DNA of 64,000 nt from Vulcanimicrobiota bacterium (GCA_017307785.1 JAFKGI010000006.1:62001-126000), one strand, 5' to 3'. Positions 7,846 to 16,643 are shown, counted from the stretch's first letter. Translations and numbers: made by a program. Notes: generated by a model from the letters alone, not told the origin.

Positions 7846-8667
7846 ATGAAAACGATTGTGCTGATTCACGGCCTCTGGCTGACTCCCAAAAGCTGGGACT
7901 CCTTCCGACACCACTACGAGGCTCAGGGCTATCGGGTGCTGGCTCCGGCCTGGCCCGGACTGCAGGGCGAAATCGAAGAAATTCGCCGCGACCCCTCCCC
8001 CATCGCCTTTCTCGGGGTCAAGGAAATCGCCGACTACTACGAGCGCTTCATCAAGAGCCTGGATGAAACCCCGATTCTCATCGGACACTCCTTCGGCGGA
8101 CTGATCGTGCAAATGCTGCTGGACCGCGGACTGGGTTCGGCCGGCGTGGCCATCGACTCGGTGGCTCCTCAGGGCGTGCTCGACCTGCCCTTGCCGATGC
8201 TCAAGTCGGCCAGTCCGGTGCTGAGCAACCCCTTCAACTATCTGGGCACGGTGCAATTGACCCTGGAACAGTTCCGCTACGCTTTCGCCAACAAGCTGAA
8301 CGAAGAGGAAGCCCGCAAGGTCTATGAAGAGCAGGTGATTCCCGGTCCCGGCCGGCCGGTTTTTCAGGCGGCGCTGGCCAATGTCACCCCGGGAGCGGTC
8401 ACTCACGTCGACTTCGCCAATTCCTATCGGCCGCCGCTGCTGCTGATCGCGGGCAGCGATGACCATCAGGTGCCGGCTTCGCTGAATCGCTCCAACTTCA
8501 AAAAGTATGAGCGCTCTCAGGCGGTCACCGACTTCAAGGAGTTTCCCCTACGCAGTCATCTGATCGTCAGCGAAAACGGCTGGCAGGAAGTGGCCGACTA
8601 CGCCCTCAGCTGGGCCGAGCGGCAACTAGCGGAGGAAAGCGAGGTTGGAGCGCTCAAGGTCGCTTAA
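7846..8667 (+). CDS. Alpha/beta hydrolase
   Basis: A 273-residue alpha/beta-hydrolase: oxyanion region VLIHGLWLTPKSW at the N-terminus, nucleophile elbow GHSFGG (Ser82), an acidic residue candidate in AGSDDHQVP and a catalytic His candidate in LRSHLIV. There is no signal peptide, so it is cytoplasmic. The ATG at 7846 follows AAGG only one base away, a poor ribosome site, but upstream sequence looks non-coding. Substrate unknown; esterases and lipase-like hydrolases share this layout. Its 3' end overlaps the convergent YARHG gene by 42 bases. Confidence 0.88.
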   Translation: MKTIVLIHGLWLTPKSWDSFRHHYEAQGYRVLAPAWPGLQGEIEEIRRDPSPIAFLGVKEIADYYERFIKSLDETPILIGHSFGGLIVQMLLDRGLGSAGVAIDSVAPQGVLDLPLPMLKSASPVLSNPFNYLGTVQLTLEQFRYAFANKLNEEEARKVYEEQVIPGPGRPVFQAALANVTPGAVTHVDFANSYRPPLLLIAGSDDHQVPASLNRSNFKKYERSQAVTDFKEFPLRSHLIVSENGWQEVADYALSWAERQLAEESEVGALKVA

Positions 8668-9138
8668 ATCGGACTCGTCGAAGTCCGGGTCCGGCTCGTA
8701 CCAGACCCGACTTTCGAAATACTCGCGCAGCGGGGACTCGTCGAAGGGACAGCCGCGACGCGCCAGGATTTCCGAGGCCATGAGCATGCGCTCCCAGGGA
8801 GTCAGGCCGGCCAGGTCGCTTTCCTCGAGAGCCATTTCTTCGGTGAAGGGCCAGCCGGGGCCGCTATTGATGGCGTCCTCGCGCTCGCCCTCGCTGGCGG
8901 GTTCGACCAGCAGACGATTCCATAGCTTGAGGGGCACGCCCAGGCGATGCAGATCCTCGGCCAGAAAAGTGCCGCCCACGCGCGAGAGCAGCACCCACTC
9001 CTCGCCGTCTTTGCGCACCAGGGCCGTGCCGTCGGTTTCTTCCTCGGCATCGTGAACCAGCGCCAGCGCGTAATTCTCGGCTTCCGAGTGACTCAGCAAT
9101 TCATCGCCCTCGGGCAAAACGGAAACAAAATCGGCCAC
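8626..9138 (-). CDS. YARHG domain protein
   Basis: A 170-residue acidic protein. The C-terminal third reads LTPWERMLMASEILARRGCPF, then LREYFESRVWYEPDPDFDESDLS and ERSNLAFL, which matches the YARHG domain (here the namesake motif is LARRG). The N-terminal ~100 residues are unassigned. YARHG proteins are usually extracytoplasmic and may act on or bind cell-wall material, but no signal peptide is seen here. The tail overlaps the hydrolase gene. Confidence 0.7.
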   Translation of the reverse strand: MADFVSVLPEGDELLSHSEAENYALALVHDAEEETDGTALVRKDGEEWVLLSRVGGTFLAEDLHRLGVPLKLWNRLLVEPASEGEREDAINSGPGWPFTEEMALEESDLAGLTPWERMLMASEILARRGCPFDESPLREYFESRVWYEPDPDFDESDLSDLERSNLAFLR

Positions 9139-9221
9139 GGTGAAAATCCTCCGCCGGTCTGTTGGGTACCTGGAAGGCTCGATCCTCCAGGAACTGCGGG
9201 CTGCGGGCCAAAGGATGGAAG

Positions 9222-9581
9222 ATGCGTTACCTGCTGCTTTTTCTGTTGCTGTGCGGACCGGCCGCGGCCAAGAAGACCACTTCCCCCTACGATTTCACGC
9301 TGGTCAATCAGACCGGCTACACTTTGAAGGAAGTCTACGTTTCCCCCAGCAGCTATCGCTGGTGGGACCACAACGTGCTGGGTTCTCCCCTACCCGACAA
9401 AAAGAGCGTTCCCATTCACTTTCTACCGCTGACCATCGCTACTTCCTGGGATCTGAAGGTGGTCTGGACCAAGCCCGAGTGGGAGCCGCTGGAGTGGAAG
9501 GGCTTCAACCTGGCTTCGCTGGAGAAACTGGTGATTCGCTGCGACCGCAAGACCGGCCGCACCTGGTTTACCCGAGGTTGA
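9222..9581 (+). CDS. Small secreted protein of unknown function
   Basis: A 119-residue protein with a clear signal peptide (MRYLLLFLLLCGPAAA, cleavage probably after AAA). The mature part contains DFTLVNQTGYTLKEVYVSPSS, WWDHNVLG and TSWDLKVVW, a pattern common in small periplasmic proteins of unknown role. GGAAG sits just ahead of the ATG. It converges on the molybdopterin oxidoreductase, overlapping it by 14 bases. Confidence 0.75.
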   Translation: MRYLLLFLLLCGPAAAKKTTSPYDFTLVNQTGYTLKEVYVSPSSYRWWDHNVLGSPLPDKKSVPIHFLPLTIATSWDLKVVWTKPEWEPLEWKGFNLASLEKLVIRCDRKTGRTWFTRG

Positions 9582-10455
9582 GCTTCTTGCGGGCGTAGGG
9601 GATGGCCCCGAAGGCGGCCGCGTAGGAGAAATACTGGATGGGCTTGACCCATTCGGGATGGCCGGCGAACTGCACGCCCAGAATGGCGGCACAGCTGAGG
9701 CCCAACACCCCCGCCGTCCACTGAAAAACGGCGTTGAGCGCCGAGTTCTGGGCGGGCACGCTGTGGCTTCCGGAATAGCGATCTTCTTGCCAGGGATGGG
9801 CGGTGTTGGAGTAACCGTTGCGCTCCCAGAATCCCAGCGCGTCGCCTTCGCGGAACTCCAGGCGGCAAATCCACTTGGTGCCTTTCCAGGCGTAAAGCTG
9901 GGGAGTGATCATACGGACCGGACCGCCATGTTCTTTGGAAAGCGGCTGGCCGTCGGCGCTGTAGGCCAGCAGGACGTCGCTTTTGAGGGCTTCTTCCAGC
10001 GGTAAGTTGGTGGTGTAGCCGTCGTAACCGTGACAGACCACGTGGGTGGCCCGTTCGCTGACCTGGGCCAGCTCGGCCAGGTCGGCAAAGCGCACGCCCA
10101 GCCACTTCATGTCCAGCTTGGACCAGCCGGTAACGCAGTGGAAATCGCTTTCATCCTCAACCTGGGGCAGCGCCTGAAAGGCCTCCCAGTCTAGCTTCTG
10201 AGGGGCATCGCAGGCTCCGTCTACGGTCAGTCCCCACTCGTTTAATTCGATCTTGGGCTGGCGGCCTAAGTCCAGCACCGGCCATTTGCTGGTCTTCTTT
10301 TGCCCCGGGGGCAGCTGCGGCATGCCGTGGCGATTGGCCGGACCGCTGCCGCGGGGAGCCGGATCGGTGAGGGCGCGCGTGGCCAGCGTCTTTTCTCGCC
10401 ACCGCTCCCGCAACTTCATGCGGGCTTCGACTACCCGGCGTTCGGAATCGTCCAT
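9568..10455 (-). CDS. Molybdopterin-dependent oxidoreductase (sulfite-oxidase fold)
   Basis: A 295-residue protein with the sulfite-oxidase/YedY molybdopterin domain. The pterin/Mo ligand Cys is Cys107 in FHCVTGWS, followed by HGYDGYTTNLPLEEAL, HGGPVRMITPQLYAWKGTKW and FWERNGYSN. There is no Tat signal at the N-terminus, unlike MsrP/YedY. One hydrophobic segment near the C-terminus (FQWTAGVLGLSCAAILG) may anchor it to the membrane. The chosen ATG at 10455 lies within the 3' end of the acetyltransferase gene (25-base overlap), pointing to an operon. Substrate unknown. Confidence 0.85.
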   Translation of the reverse strand: MDDSERRVVEARMKLRERWREKTLATRALTDPAPRGSGPANRHGMPQLPPGQKKTSKWPVLDLGRQPKIELNEWGLTVDGACDAPQKLDWEAFQALPQVEDESDFHCVTGWSKLDMKWLGVRFADLAELAQVSERATHVVCHGYDGYTTNLPLEEALKSDVLLAYSADGQPLSKEHGGPVRMITPQLYAWKGTKWICRLEFREGDALGFWERNGYSNTAHPWQEDRYSGSHSVPAQNSALNAVFQWTAGVLGLSCAAILGVQFAGHPEWVKPIQYFSYAAAFGAIPYARKKLNLG

Positions 10456-10979
10456 GTATGACTGGGAATACCGCCGAGCTTCTCGGCGAGTTCCCGGCGG
10501 CGTTGGGCCAGCAGCTCGGAACCCGCGCCCTGCAGGTCTCTGAGCTTCATCTGGGTGCCGTCTTTGCCGTGATAGTAGCCGGAAAGGACGGCGGTGGGCA
10601 CGAATCCGTATTTCTCGTAAAGCTTCTCGGCGGGCAGATTGCCCTGCTCGACTTCCAGCTGGACTTCCCGAAAGCCCTTGTGAGCGGCCGTTTCCAGACC
10701 GCGCAGCAACAGCTGCTCGCCCAGCTTTTGACCGCGCGCTTCGGACGAAACGGCCAGACTGTCCACGCAGGCGGTGGTGGGCGCTTCGCGCTCGTAATTC
10801 ATGAGCACGTAGCCCAGCGTCTTGCCGTCGGCCACGGCCAGTTCGGCTTCCTGACTCGGATTCTGCAGGGCCGACTGGAAGGAGTCGAGCGGCCAGGCTT
10901 CGGCGCCGAAAGCGTCTTTGTCCAGCTTGGCCAGAGCCGGGGCGTCCTGGAGGCGGGCGGGCTTGAAAGAGATCTGCAT
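10431..10979 (-). CDS. GNAT-family N-acetyltransferase
   Basis: A 182-residue GNAT acetyltransferase. The acetyl-CoA site is in VDSLAVSSEARGQKLGEQLL (Q/R-x-x-G-x-G/A-like) and the end of the fold in NLPAEKLYEKYGFVPTAVLSGYY, the arrangement of RimI-like enzymes. The acceptor, a protein N-terminus or a small amine, cannot be told. It is the first gene of a two-gene unit with the molybdopterin oxidoreductase and is divergent from the pseudopilin-propeller gene, with only 54 bases between them. Confidence 0.88.
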   Translation of the reverse strand: MQISFKPARLQDAPALAKLDKDAFGAEAWPLDSFQSALQNPSQEAELAVADGKTLGYVLMNYEREAPTTACVDSLAVSSEARGQKLGEQLLLRGLETAAHKGFREVQLEVEQGNLPAEKLYEKYGFVPTAVLSGYYHGKDGTQMKLRDLQGAGSELLAQRRRELAEKLGGIPSHTWTIPNAG

Positions 10980-11033
10980 AGGGTCCAGTCAAGCATGGAA
11001 GGCGGAAAGATTTCTGAAAGCGAATCTCGGCCT

Positions 11034-12929
11034 ATGCGCAGGAGGAAGCGGGGTTGGTCGCTTGCGGAGACGATGTTCGTGCTCGCGCTCGTTTCCATGG
11101 TGCTGGGAATCTCGCTGAAAAGCCCGCCCTCTTCGCGGGCCCACGTGCAGGCGGCCGCTCAGATCGTGCTTTCGCAGCTGCGTCTGACCCGCGAAGAAGC
11201 CGCCAGCAAGCAGTCGATGGTGGGATTCGCCTTTCCTCGCCAGGGCTGTGCCTGGGCCCAGTCCTGTTATACGCTGGAAGGGAAAATCACCCGGTCCACC
11301 CGCTGGGACAGCAATTGTTCGCGGGCTTATCTGTGGGCGGGGCTGTGGGACGGGGCGGCGGTTTTGCCTGGGGTGCTCAAGCAGGGTTCTTATGACCTGA
11401 ACGCCTGGACCGTGCCCTATGCGGACGACGCGCTGGTGGCTTTTACGCCCAGCGGTCAGGCGCTGTCGCGGCTGCCGCTGGTGGACGGCGCTTATCGGCT
11501 GGTGGTGGGAGCGGACTTCACGTGCGAAACGGTGGGTTCCGGCTCCAAGCTGACGGCCGTGAACTATCCGGTCACCATCAACGTGACCCCGGGCGGCAGC
11601 ATTGGTTTGGAAGACGGCCTGCATCAGCCTTCCAGTGCTGAAGTTCGGCTGGTGGCCTCGGCTCCGGCCCAGAGCTCCGCGCCGCGGCCGGTGCCCGGAA
11701 GTGGGGCAAACCAGAGTCCCACCGGTCTGATCCAGGTGGCGCCGACTCCGGCCGCGGTCTTGCCGCCGGGGGTGGATGCCACCTGTCGCATCGGAGGTTT
11801 GCTGACTCTACAGGTGATCGCCGAGGATCCCGACGGCGATCCGGTGCGGGTGGAATGGAGCTGCGATAAGGGCGGCGGTCTTTCCCACCCCTGTCAGCTG
11901 CCGGTGGCCTGGGAAGACGGCAAGTGGCGCGGCGAATGGAACTGGTCGCCACCGCCGGACACTCCCGATGGAGAGAAGTTCGTGCTCACCTGCCACGTCA
12001 GCGACGGACGCGGCGGTCAGACCGAGCTGCAGCTGGGAGCCACCGGCACCATCCAGGCCTTGGGCGACGGACGCATCGTCTTCGGCAGCGATCGCAGCGG
12101 CAACTCCGAGCTCTACGCCATGAATTCCGACGGCACCGACATCACCCAACTGACCGACGAGCCGGCTTTTTCCCACGTGTGGCCACGTGTCTCTCCCGAC
12201 GGACGTAAGGTGCTCTTTTGCTCACCGCGGGCGGGCACCAGCGGGCACGAACTGCACGTGATGAATATCGACGGTTCCGACATTCGCCAGGTGAGCAATC
12301 ATCTGACCGCGCCGGCGCCGGGATGGGTGACCTGCGGGCAGGGAGCCTGGAGCCCCGATGGCACTCGAATCGTGTTTTCGTCAGTGCGCACCGGGCAGGC
12401 CCAGGCCGACGTCTGGACCACGCGCGTGGACGGCAGCGGCCTGACCCACGTGGGACAGATCACTCAGCCGGCTCCCACCGACCAGGTGGCGCCCACCGAG
12501 TGGTGCTGGAACGGGGTGGCTCCCTATGCGCCCGCCAACGTGGCCTCCCAGTTTCTTTTTTGCAATGGCGATGACAACCATCTGGTGCGCTTTTTCCTGG
12601 ACGGGTCCCCCTCCGTTCCCTTCGGACCCAATCAGAATCACGTGGCGGTCAGTCCCGACGTGCACTGGATCGCCGCCAGTGGGCCCGGGGGCCTGCTGGT
12701 TTCTGCCTGGAACGGTTCGGCGGGAGCCACCGGTCCTGCGCTGCCGGGCACGGCCGGGGCTTTTTACCCGACCTGGTCACCCGACTCGACCCGTCTGGCT
12801 TTCTGCCGCAATGTGGGAGGATCCAACGTCAACCTTTACTCGATCAATCGGGACGGCACCGGTCTCAAGCAGTTGACCAACGACGCGGGCTGGGAAGATC
12901 ATCCTTCCTGGGGCCTGAGCCTGCGCTAG
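11034..12929 (+). CDS. Pseudopilin fused to a TolB-like beta-propeller
   Basis: A 631-residue protein with three parts. Residues 1-7 (MRRRKRG) followed by WSLAETMFVLALVSMVLG form a class III prepilin leader and N-terminal helix, with the conserved Glu at mature position 5, and a GspH-like pilin head follows to about residue 190. Next comes a domain with EDPDGDPVRVEWSCDKGG, like Ig/cadherin-type modules. The C-terminal ~290 residues are repeats of the TolB/WD40-like kind (IVFGSDRSGNSELYAMNSDG, VSPDGRKVLFCS, WSPDGTRIVFSS, WSPDSTRLAFC, LYSINRDG). Start at 11034 is chosen for the seven-residue leader; an ATG at 10995 is possible. It converges on the pseudopilin operon 12926-14687. Confidence 0.85.
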   Translation: MRRRKRGWSLAETMFVLALVSMVLGISLKSPPSSRAHVQAAAQIVLSQLRLTREEAASKQSMVGFAFPRQGCAWAQSCYTLEGKITRSTRWDSNCSRAYLWAGLWDGAAVLPGVLKQGSYDLNAWTVPYADDALVAFTPSGQALSRLPLVDGAYRLVVGADFTCETVGSGSKLTAVNYPVTINVTPGGSIGLEDGLHQPSSAEVRLVASAPAQSSAPRPVPGSGANQSPTGLIQVAPTPAAVLPPGVDATCRIGGLLTLQVIAEDPDGDPVRVEWSCDKGGGLSHPCQLPVAWEDGKWRGEWNWSPPPDTPDGEKFVLTCHVSDGRGGQTELQLGATGTIQALGDGRIVFGSDRSGNSELYAMNSDGTDITQLTDEPAFSHVWPRVSPDGRKVLFCSPRAGTSGHELHVMNIDGSDIRQVSNHLTAPAPGWVTCGQGAWSPDGTRIVFSSVRTGQAQADVWTTRVDGSGLTHVGQITQPAPTDQVAPTEWCWNGVAPYAPANVASQFLFCNGDDNHLVRFFLDGSPSVPFGPNQNHVAVSPDVHWIAASGPGGLLVSAWNGSAGATGPALPGTAGAFYPTWSPDSTRLAFCRNVGGSNVNLYSINRDGTGLKQLTNDAGWEDHPSWGLSLR

Positions 12930-13402
12930 CGCTCGACCATTCGAATCAGCTTCCAGTAGTCCGGGTTGTCGGCGGTGCCGCCGCGGATTTTCGCGGAAGC
13001 ATCGAACTCCGCTTGCACCCGGTAGCGGGAGCGCGGTGGGTAACCGGCCATGCCGGTGGATTCCAGAGTGATGACTCGATAGGGATCGTCGTTGTAGGTC
13101 TGGTCCACAATCACTTCATAGGAACCCAACACGGTGGTGTCGTCCAGATCGTAGACCAGTTCGGCGTATTGGAAGGTGCGATGGGCCACTTCCATCTGAG
13201 GAGGAAAGGAAAAATCCCGGTCCAGTTTGGCGCGGGCGTCCTCCAAACCGGCCATGGCCAGGGCGCGGGCCTGGGCGCGGGTGACCTGGAGATTGGCCAC
13301 TTGATACTCGGCCGAACGCCGGGCCAGAAAGGCCAGGCCCAGCACCAGGATGAGGCTGAGCAGCGCCAGTGCCGCCAGTAGCGTGGAGGCCCGGCGCTTC
13401 AC
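12926..13402 (-). CDS. PilX/GspK-like minor pseudopilin
   Basis: A 158-residue protein with a basic start (MKRRAS), a long hydrophobic helix (TLLAALALLSLILVLGLAFLA) and a QARALAMAGLEDARAKLDRDF segment, the pattern of PilX/GspK minor pilins, in which the helix is followed by a region rich in Ala and Gln/Arg. There is no obvious Gly-cleavage site with Glu5, as in other degenerate members. It is the third gene of a three-gene pseudopilin operon and starts in an ATGA overlap with the preceding gene. Confidence 0.75.
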   Translation of the reverse strand: MKRRASTLLAALALLSLILVLGLAFLARRSAEYQVANLQVTRAQARALAMAGLEDARAKLDRDFSFPPQMEVAHRTFQYAELVYDLDDTTVLGSYEVIVDQTYNDDPYRVITLESTGMAGYPPRSRYRVQAEFDASAKIRGGTADNPDYWKLIRMVER

Positions 13403-13896
13403 AGCGATTTCACCCAGTAGAAGCCGTTGTGGGTGAGGCGGCGCAGCACGTGGCCGGCGCGCACGCTGAGCGAGATTTCGATGCCGTGGTCGGCGCCCAG
13501 GGTGACCTGCATGCCTTCCACGCGCTCGGCCATGAGCAAGGGCGGATCGCTGCCCTGGGTGCGGGTGAGACCCTGGGGGACGACCTGGTAGCGCACGGTG
13601 AGGGAATTCTGGTCGGGCGTCCAGACGGTGGCGTTGGGGGGAAAGCGCGTCTGGGAGGGGTCGCTGAGGGTGAGCACCAGGCTGCTGGGGTTGGGGGCGA
13701 TGGCCAGGGCCCCCTGGGCTTCGGCGATCATGGTGTTGAGCGCCTCGCGAGCCTGCAGCAGCGGTTCTTCGCGATTTCCCAGGCTGGAGTTCCAGTTGGC
13801 GTAGGACTGGAAGAGTTGGCCCAGCACGAGCAGGGCCATGGAGAAGATGGCCAGGCTGACGACCACCTCGAAAAGCGTCAGTCCGCGGCGCTTCAC
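13399..13896 (-). CDS. Type II/IV pseudopilin (PilW/GspJ-like)
   Basis: A 165-residue pseudopilin. The GTG start at 13896 overlaps the upstream stop as GTGA and gives the leader VKRRG followed by LTLFEVVVSLAIFSMALLVL, with Glu5 of the mature protein in place. No ATG fits near this leader. The head contains ALNTMIAEAQGAL and DPSQTRFPPNATVW, like J-type minor pseudopilins. It is the middle gene of the operon 14687 to 12926, whose products would prime a type II secretion or type IV pilus filament; the motor and assembly genes are not in the window. Confidence 0.82.
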   Translation of the reverse strand: MKRRGLTLFEVVVSLAIFSMALLVLGQLFQSYANWNSSLGNREEPLLQAREALNTMIAEAQGALAIAPNPSSLVLTLSDPSQTRFPPNATVWTPDQNSLTVRYQVVPQGLTRTQGSDPPLLMAERVEGMQVTLGADHGIEISLSVRAGHVLRRLTHNGFYWVKSL

Positions 13897-14687
13897 GGGT
13901 TGAGCTGGATCCGTTCGGAAGGCAGGGTGTTGGGCAGGAAGTTGCTGTAGATGCGCCCCCGATAGCGGGCCTGCACGGCCACGGCCGCTTCTCCGGAGAG
14001 GATGGCCTGTTGACCGGTGGGCAGGTAGCACATGTTTTGTAGCGACATGGCCTGGCCGCTGCGATCTTGCAGGTCAGGGCGCAGGCTGCCGTTGCCGGTG
14101 ACGGGGATGAGCGACCAGTTGAAGGTGACGCCGGTCAGCGGTTGGCCGGCGCCGTCTCTGAGTTGGGCGTTGACCTGGGCGACCTGGTTGGCTGAAAGGG
14201 GGGCGGCGGGGAGATTGCTGAGTTCGACCTGGGCGTTGGCGGCCATGGGGTGGGCGGGGGCGGCGCAGTAGGTGAAGAGGGTGAGGTTTTCGCTGCCCCA
14301 GCGGACGCGGACTTTGACGGGGACGACCAGGCGGGCCAGGCGGCGGCCTTTGGCGCCGTAGGGCAGTTCCAGGCGGGAGGCCGGGGAAGCCAGGGCGCGG
14401 CCGCTCGGGAGGGCGGTGACTTCGACCTCGAGTCCGGGGAAGTCCGGGTCGGTCAGGGTGGTGTTCCAGGGGGCCCAGTTGGAGTCGAAGTTGTTGGGCT
14501 GGCTGGCCCAGCTGCGCACTCGGGCCAGGGTCTTTTCGCCCAGGGTGATGGCGTTTTGTAGTTGCTGGGTGCGCCGGTCGGCTCGGGTGGCCTGGTGGAA
14601 GAGCTGGACCATCATCAGGCAGCCGGCGGTGAGCAGAAAGAGGGCCAGAACCGTCTCGGCCAAACTCAACCCCCGGGCGCGCGCCAT
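13893..14687 (-). CDS. Type II/IV pseudopilin (PilV/GspI-like) with extended C-terminus
   Basis: A 264-residue protein with prepilin leader MARARG and mature start LSLAETVLALFLLTAGCLM, including Glu5. It is longer than usual minor pilins. The distal part (PLSANQVAQVNAQLRDGAGQ, TGVTFNWSLIPVTGNGSL) resembles a bacterial Ig-like module, so this may be another pilin carrying an added extracellular domain. It is the first gene of the three-gene pseudopilin operon. Confidence 0.82.
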   Translation of the reverse strand: MARARGLSLAETVLALFLLTAGCLMMVQLFHQATRADRRTQQLQNAITLGEKTLARVRSWASQPNNFDSNWAPWNTTLTDPDFPGLEVEVTALPSGRALASPASRLELPYGAKGRRLARLVVPVKVRVRWGSENLTLFTYCAAPAHPMAANAQVELSNLPAAPLSANQVAQVNAQLRDGAGQPLTGVTFNWSLIPVTGNGSLRPDLQDRSGQAMSLQNMCYLPTGQQAILSGEAAVAVQARYRGRIYSNFLPNTLPSERIQLNP

Positions 14688-14743
14688 TTGTGCGAGTTAG
14701 GCTTAGCCGGGGGAATTCCTGGCGCGTCTCGAAGTTAGGCGGT

Positions 14744-14950
14744 ATGAAACGCAGGGCTTTGCGCTATTGCTGGATGGCCGGGGGGGTCACCTTCGTTCTG
14801 ACCTATGGGTGGATTTTCTTGTTTCGCCCCTCGGTGCTCATGGTGGGATGCGAGTCCCCGTTGCTTTTCGGCCCCTGGTTGGCCGCTTTCTGGATCTGGC
14901 TGTCCTGGCCCGAGGAGAGCGAGGCCGGGACCGGCTTTAGCGCGGAATGA
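14744..14950 (+). CDS. Small membrane protein, first of a tandem pair
   Basis: A 68-residue protein with two predicted membrane segments (YCWMAGGVTFVLTYGWIFLF and LLFGPWLAAFWIWLSW) and an acidic tail ending GTGFSAE. The next gene encodes a similar design (basic MKxRALR start, two helices, tail ending GTGLSPE), so the two look like a diverged duplication. The ATG at 14744 is preferred over the further upstream frame because the MKRRALRYC start matches MKERALRIC of the neighbour. Function unknown. Confidence 0.6.
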   Translation: MKRRALRYCWMAGGVTFVLTYGWIFLFRPSVLMVGCESPLLFGPWLAAFWIWLSWPEESEAGTGFSAE

Positions 14951-15198
14951 AGGAGCGGGCGCTTCGCATTTGTCTGGTGGCGGATCTTTTGGCTTTCTTG
15001 CTGACTTATCTCAGCTATGAGGTTCTGGAGTATTACGAAAGGCTCGAGTCCGAAACGCACGGCTTTTCAGTGTGGCCCGGACTCCTATTTGGACTTTGCT
15101 TTATGGTCACGCTCGCCGCACTACTTACGACCCTCATCGTGACCCTTTTCTGGCGCCGTGAAGCTCCCGAGCAAGGAACCGGTCTCAGCCCGGAATGA
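14947..15198 (+). CDS. Small membrane protein, second of a tandem pair
   Basis: An 83-residue protein with two hydrophobic segments (CLVADLLAFLLTYLSY and LLFGLCFMVTLAALLTTLIV) and a charged tail, paralogous in layout to the preceding gene. It begins in an ATGA overlap with that gene and ends in an ATGA overlap with the next, so the three are probably translated together. Function unknown. Confidence 0.62.
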   Translation: MKERALRICLVADLLAFLLTYLSYEVLEYYERLESETHGFSVWPGLLFGLCFMVTLAALLTTLIVTLFWRREAPEQGTGLSPE

Positions 15199-15677
15199 CC
15201 TGGCTTGAACCGCTGCTGGCCGTAGGGTTGTTGGCGGCGGCGGGACTTTCTGACCTGGTGGGGCAGAGCGCGGTGCTGCTGCTCAATCGGGTGTCGCCGC
15301 GGCGCTTTCTGCTCTGTCTGGGCGGGGGGGCGTTGCTTTTCGTGGTTTCCGCGCTGACCTGGGCTCTGGGGTTGTTCGGGTTGGCCTGGTTGTTCGGGCT
15401 CAAGCTGGGCCTGCTGCGCTGCTTATACCTGGTGGCCTATGCTCATGTGCCCCAACTGGCCGGTTTTCTGGTCTTCCTCCCCCACTTCGGGGCCTATCTC
15501 TTTCATCTGATCCGGGCCTGGGTGTTTTTTGATCTGGTGGTGGCGGTGGGCTGGACCAGCGGCTGCAGTTTGCCGGTGGCCATCTGCTGCGCTCTGCCCG
15601 GTTGGGCGCTGCACTTCAATCTGACCCACCTGGGTTGGGCGCGCGGGCCCTGGCGCCGCTTGATGGGTCGGGCATGA
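15195..15677 (+). CDS. Multi-pass membrane protein (Yip1-like)
   Basis: A 160-residue integral membrane protein with about four or five hydrophobic segments. The order of segments (LLGLAWLFGLKLGLLRCLYLVAYAHVPQL, then ...LIRAWVFFDLVVAVGW) resembles bacterial Yip1-domain proteins, but the match is by impression only. It overlaps both neighbours by four bases. Confidence 0.6.
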   Translation: MTWLEPLLAVGLLAAAGLSDLVGQSAVLLLNRVSPRRFLLCLGGGALLFVVSALTWALGLFGLAWLFGLKLGLLRCLYLVAYAHVPQLAGFLVFLPHFGAYLFHLIRAWVFFDLVVAVGWTSGCSLPVAICCALPGWALHFNLTHLGWARGPWRRLMGRA

Positions 15678-16597
15678 GCTGGGTCGGCGAGCGTCTCTGG
15701 CTGCTCTGGTGCTTCTTCTGGCTGCTTTCGCTGGTGGTGGCCCTGAGTTCGCCGTTTGAGGCGCTGCGCTGGTGGGCCGGTTGGAAGAAGCCGCCGCCTC
15801 TGGAAGCGGAGCCGGAATCGCCCGGCGAGGGGCCTTTCGGCGTCTACCTGACCGGGGTGGCCGGTTTCTCGGGGGATTTTCTATCGCGGCGGGAGCGGGG
15901 GTTTTTGGAGCGGCTGGCGGCGCGAGTGCCCGGTCTGCAGATGGTCGACGACGTCTTTCCCTACTCGGCCACCAACAATCCGCTCGACGGCGACCGTCTG
16001 CTGCGCGCCCTTTGGGTCTGGCTGCAGAAATGGCGGCTGCGCGTTCCCAACAACGTTTTTGACTTGCTGATCATTATGCACAACATCGGGCAGACGCTGG
16101 TTTCCTCGGACCGGCGCTACGGGCCGGCCTACAATAGCGGGGTGGCGCGGGCGGTGGCTCAGCGGTTGCGCCAGAAAGGGCACCGTGGCGGGCAAACCGT
16201 TTCCCTGATCACCTACAGCGGCGGGGCCCAGATTGCGGTGGGTATCGCTCCTTATCTCAAGCGGATGCTGGCCTGCCCGGTGGTGGTGATCAGTCTGGGC
16301 GGGGTCTATACGGACGACCCCGGCATTCGCGCCGTCGACCACGTCTATGACTTCAAGGGGACTCGTGATTTCATCTTGCCGACTCTGGGCTGGCTGCTCT
16401 ATCCGGGGCGCTGGCGGCTGGCTTTCTTTTCTCCCTGGAATCGGGCTCGTCGTTCGGGGAAGATGACCTGGACCGCCTGCGGCCCTTTGACCCATATTGG
16501 AGCCGGCGATTACTTTTCCGCCAAGCGTCAGCTGCCCGATGGGACCTTGTATGCCGAGCAGTCGGCGGCTCTGGTGGCCTCCCTGCTGAGGGAATAA
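15674..16597 (+). CDS. Membrane-anchored alpha/beta-hydrolase-like protein
   Basis: A 307-residue protein with an N-terminal membrane segment (LWLLWCFFWLLSLVVAL) and a soluble domain. The domain contains FGVYLTGVAGFSGDF near the first strand and SLITYSGGAQIAVGIAPYL, which looks like a nucleophile elbow with Ser in YSGGA, followed by VVVISLGGVY. This suggests a lipase-like alpha/beta hydrolase of unknown substrate facing the periplasm. The start at 15674 overlaps the preceding stop (ATGA). A 46-base gap separates it from the next gene. Confidence 0.62.
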   Translation: MSWVGERLWLLWCFFWLLSLVVALSSPFEALRWWAGWKKPPPLEAEPESPGEGPFGVYLTGVAGFSGDFLSRRERGFLERLAARVPGLQMVDDVFPYSATNNPLDGDRLLRALWVWLQKWRLRVPNNVFDLLIIMHNIGQTLVSSDRRYGPAYNSGVARAVAQRLRQKGHRGGQTVSLITYSGGAQIAVGIAPYLKRMLACPVVVISLGGVYTDDPGIRAVDHVYDFKGTRDFILPTLGWLLYPGRWRLAFFSPWNRARRSGKMTWTACGPLTHIGAGDYFSAKRQLPDGTLYAEQSAALVASLLRE

Positions 16598-16643
16598 GGG
16601 AACCTTTAGCAGGGGGGCGACATGGGGTGGCCAAATCCTTTCT

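Noticed and set aside
10458..10994. N-terminal extension of the pseudopilin-propeller gene
   Set aside because: It runs antisense to the acetyltransferase and lacks the prepilin leader, which starts at 11034.
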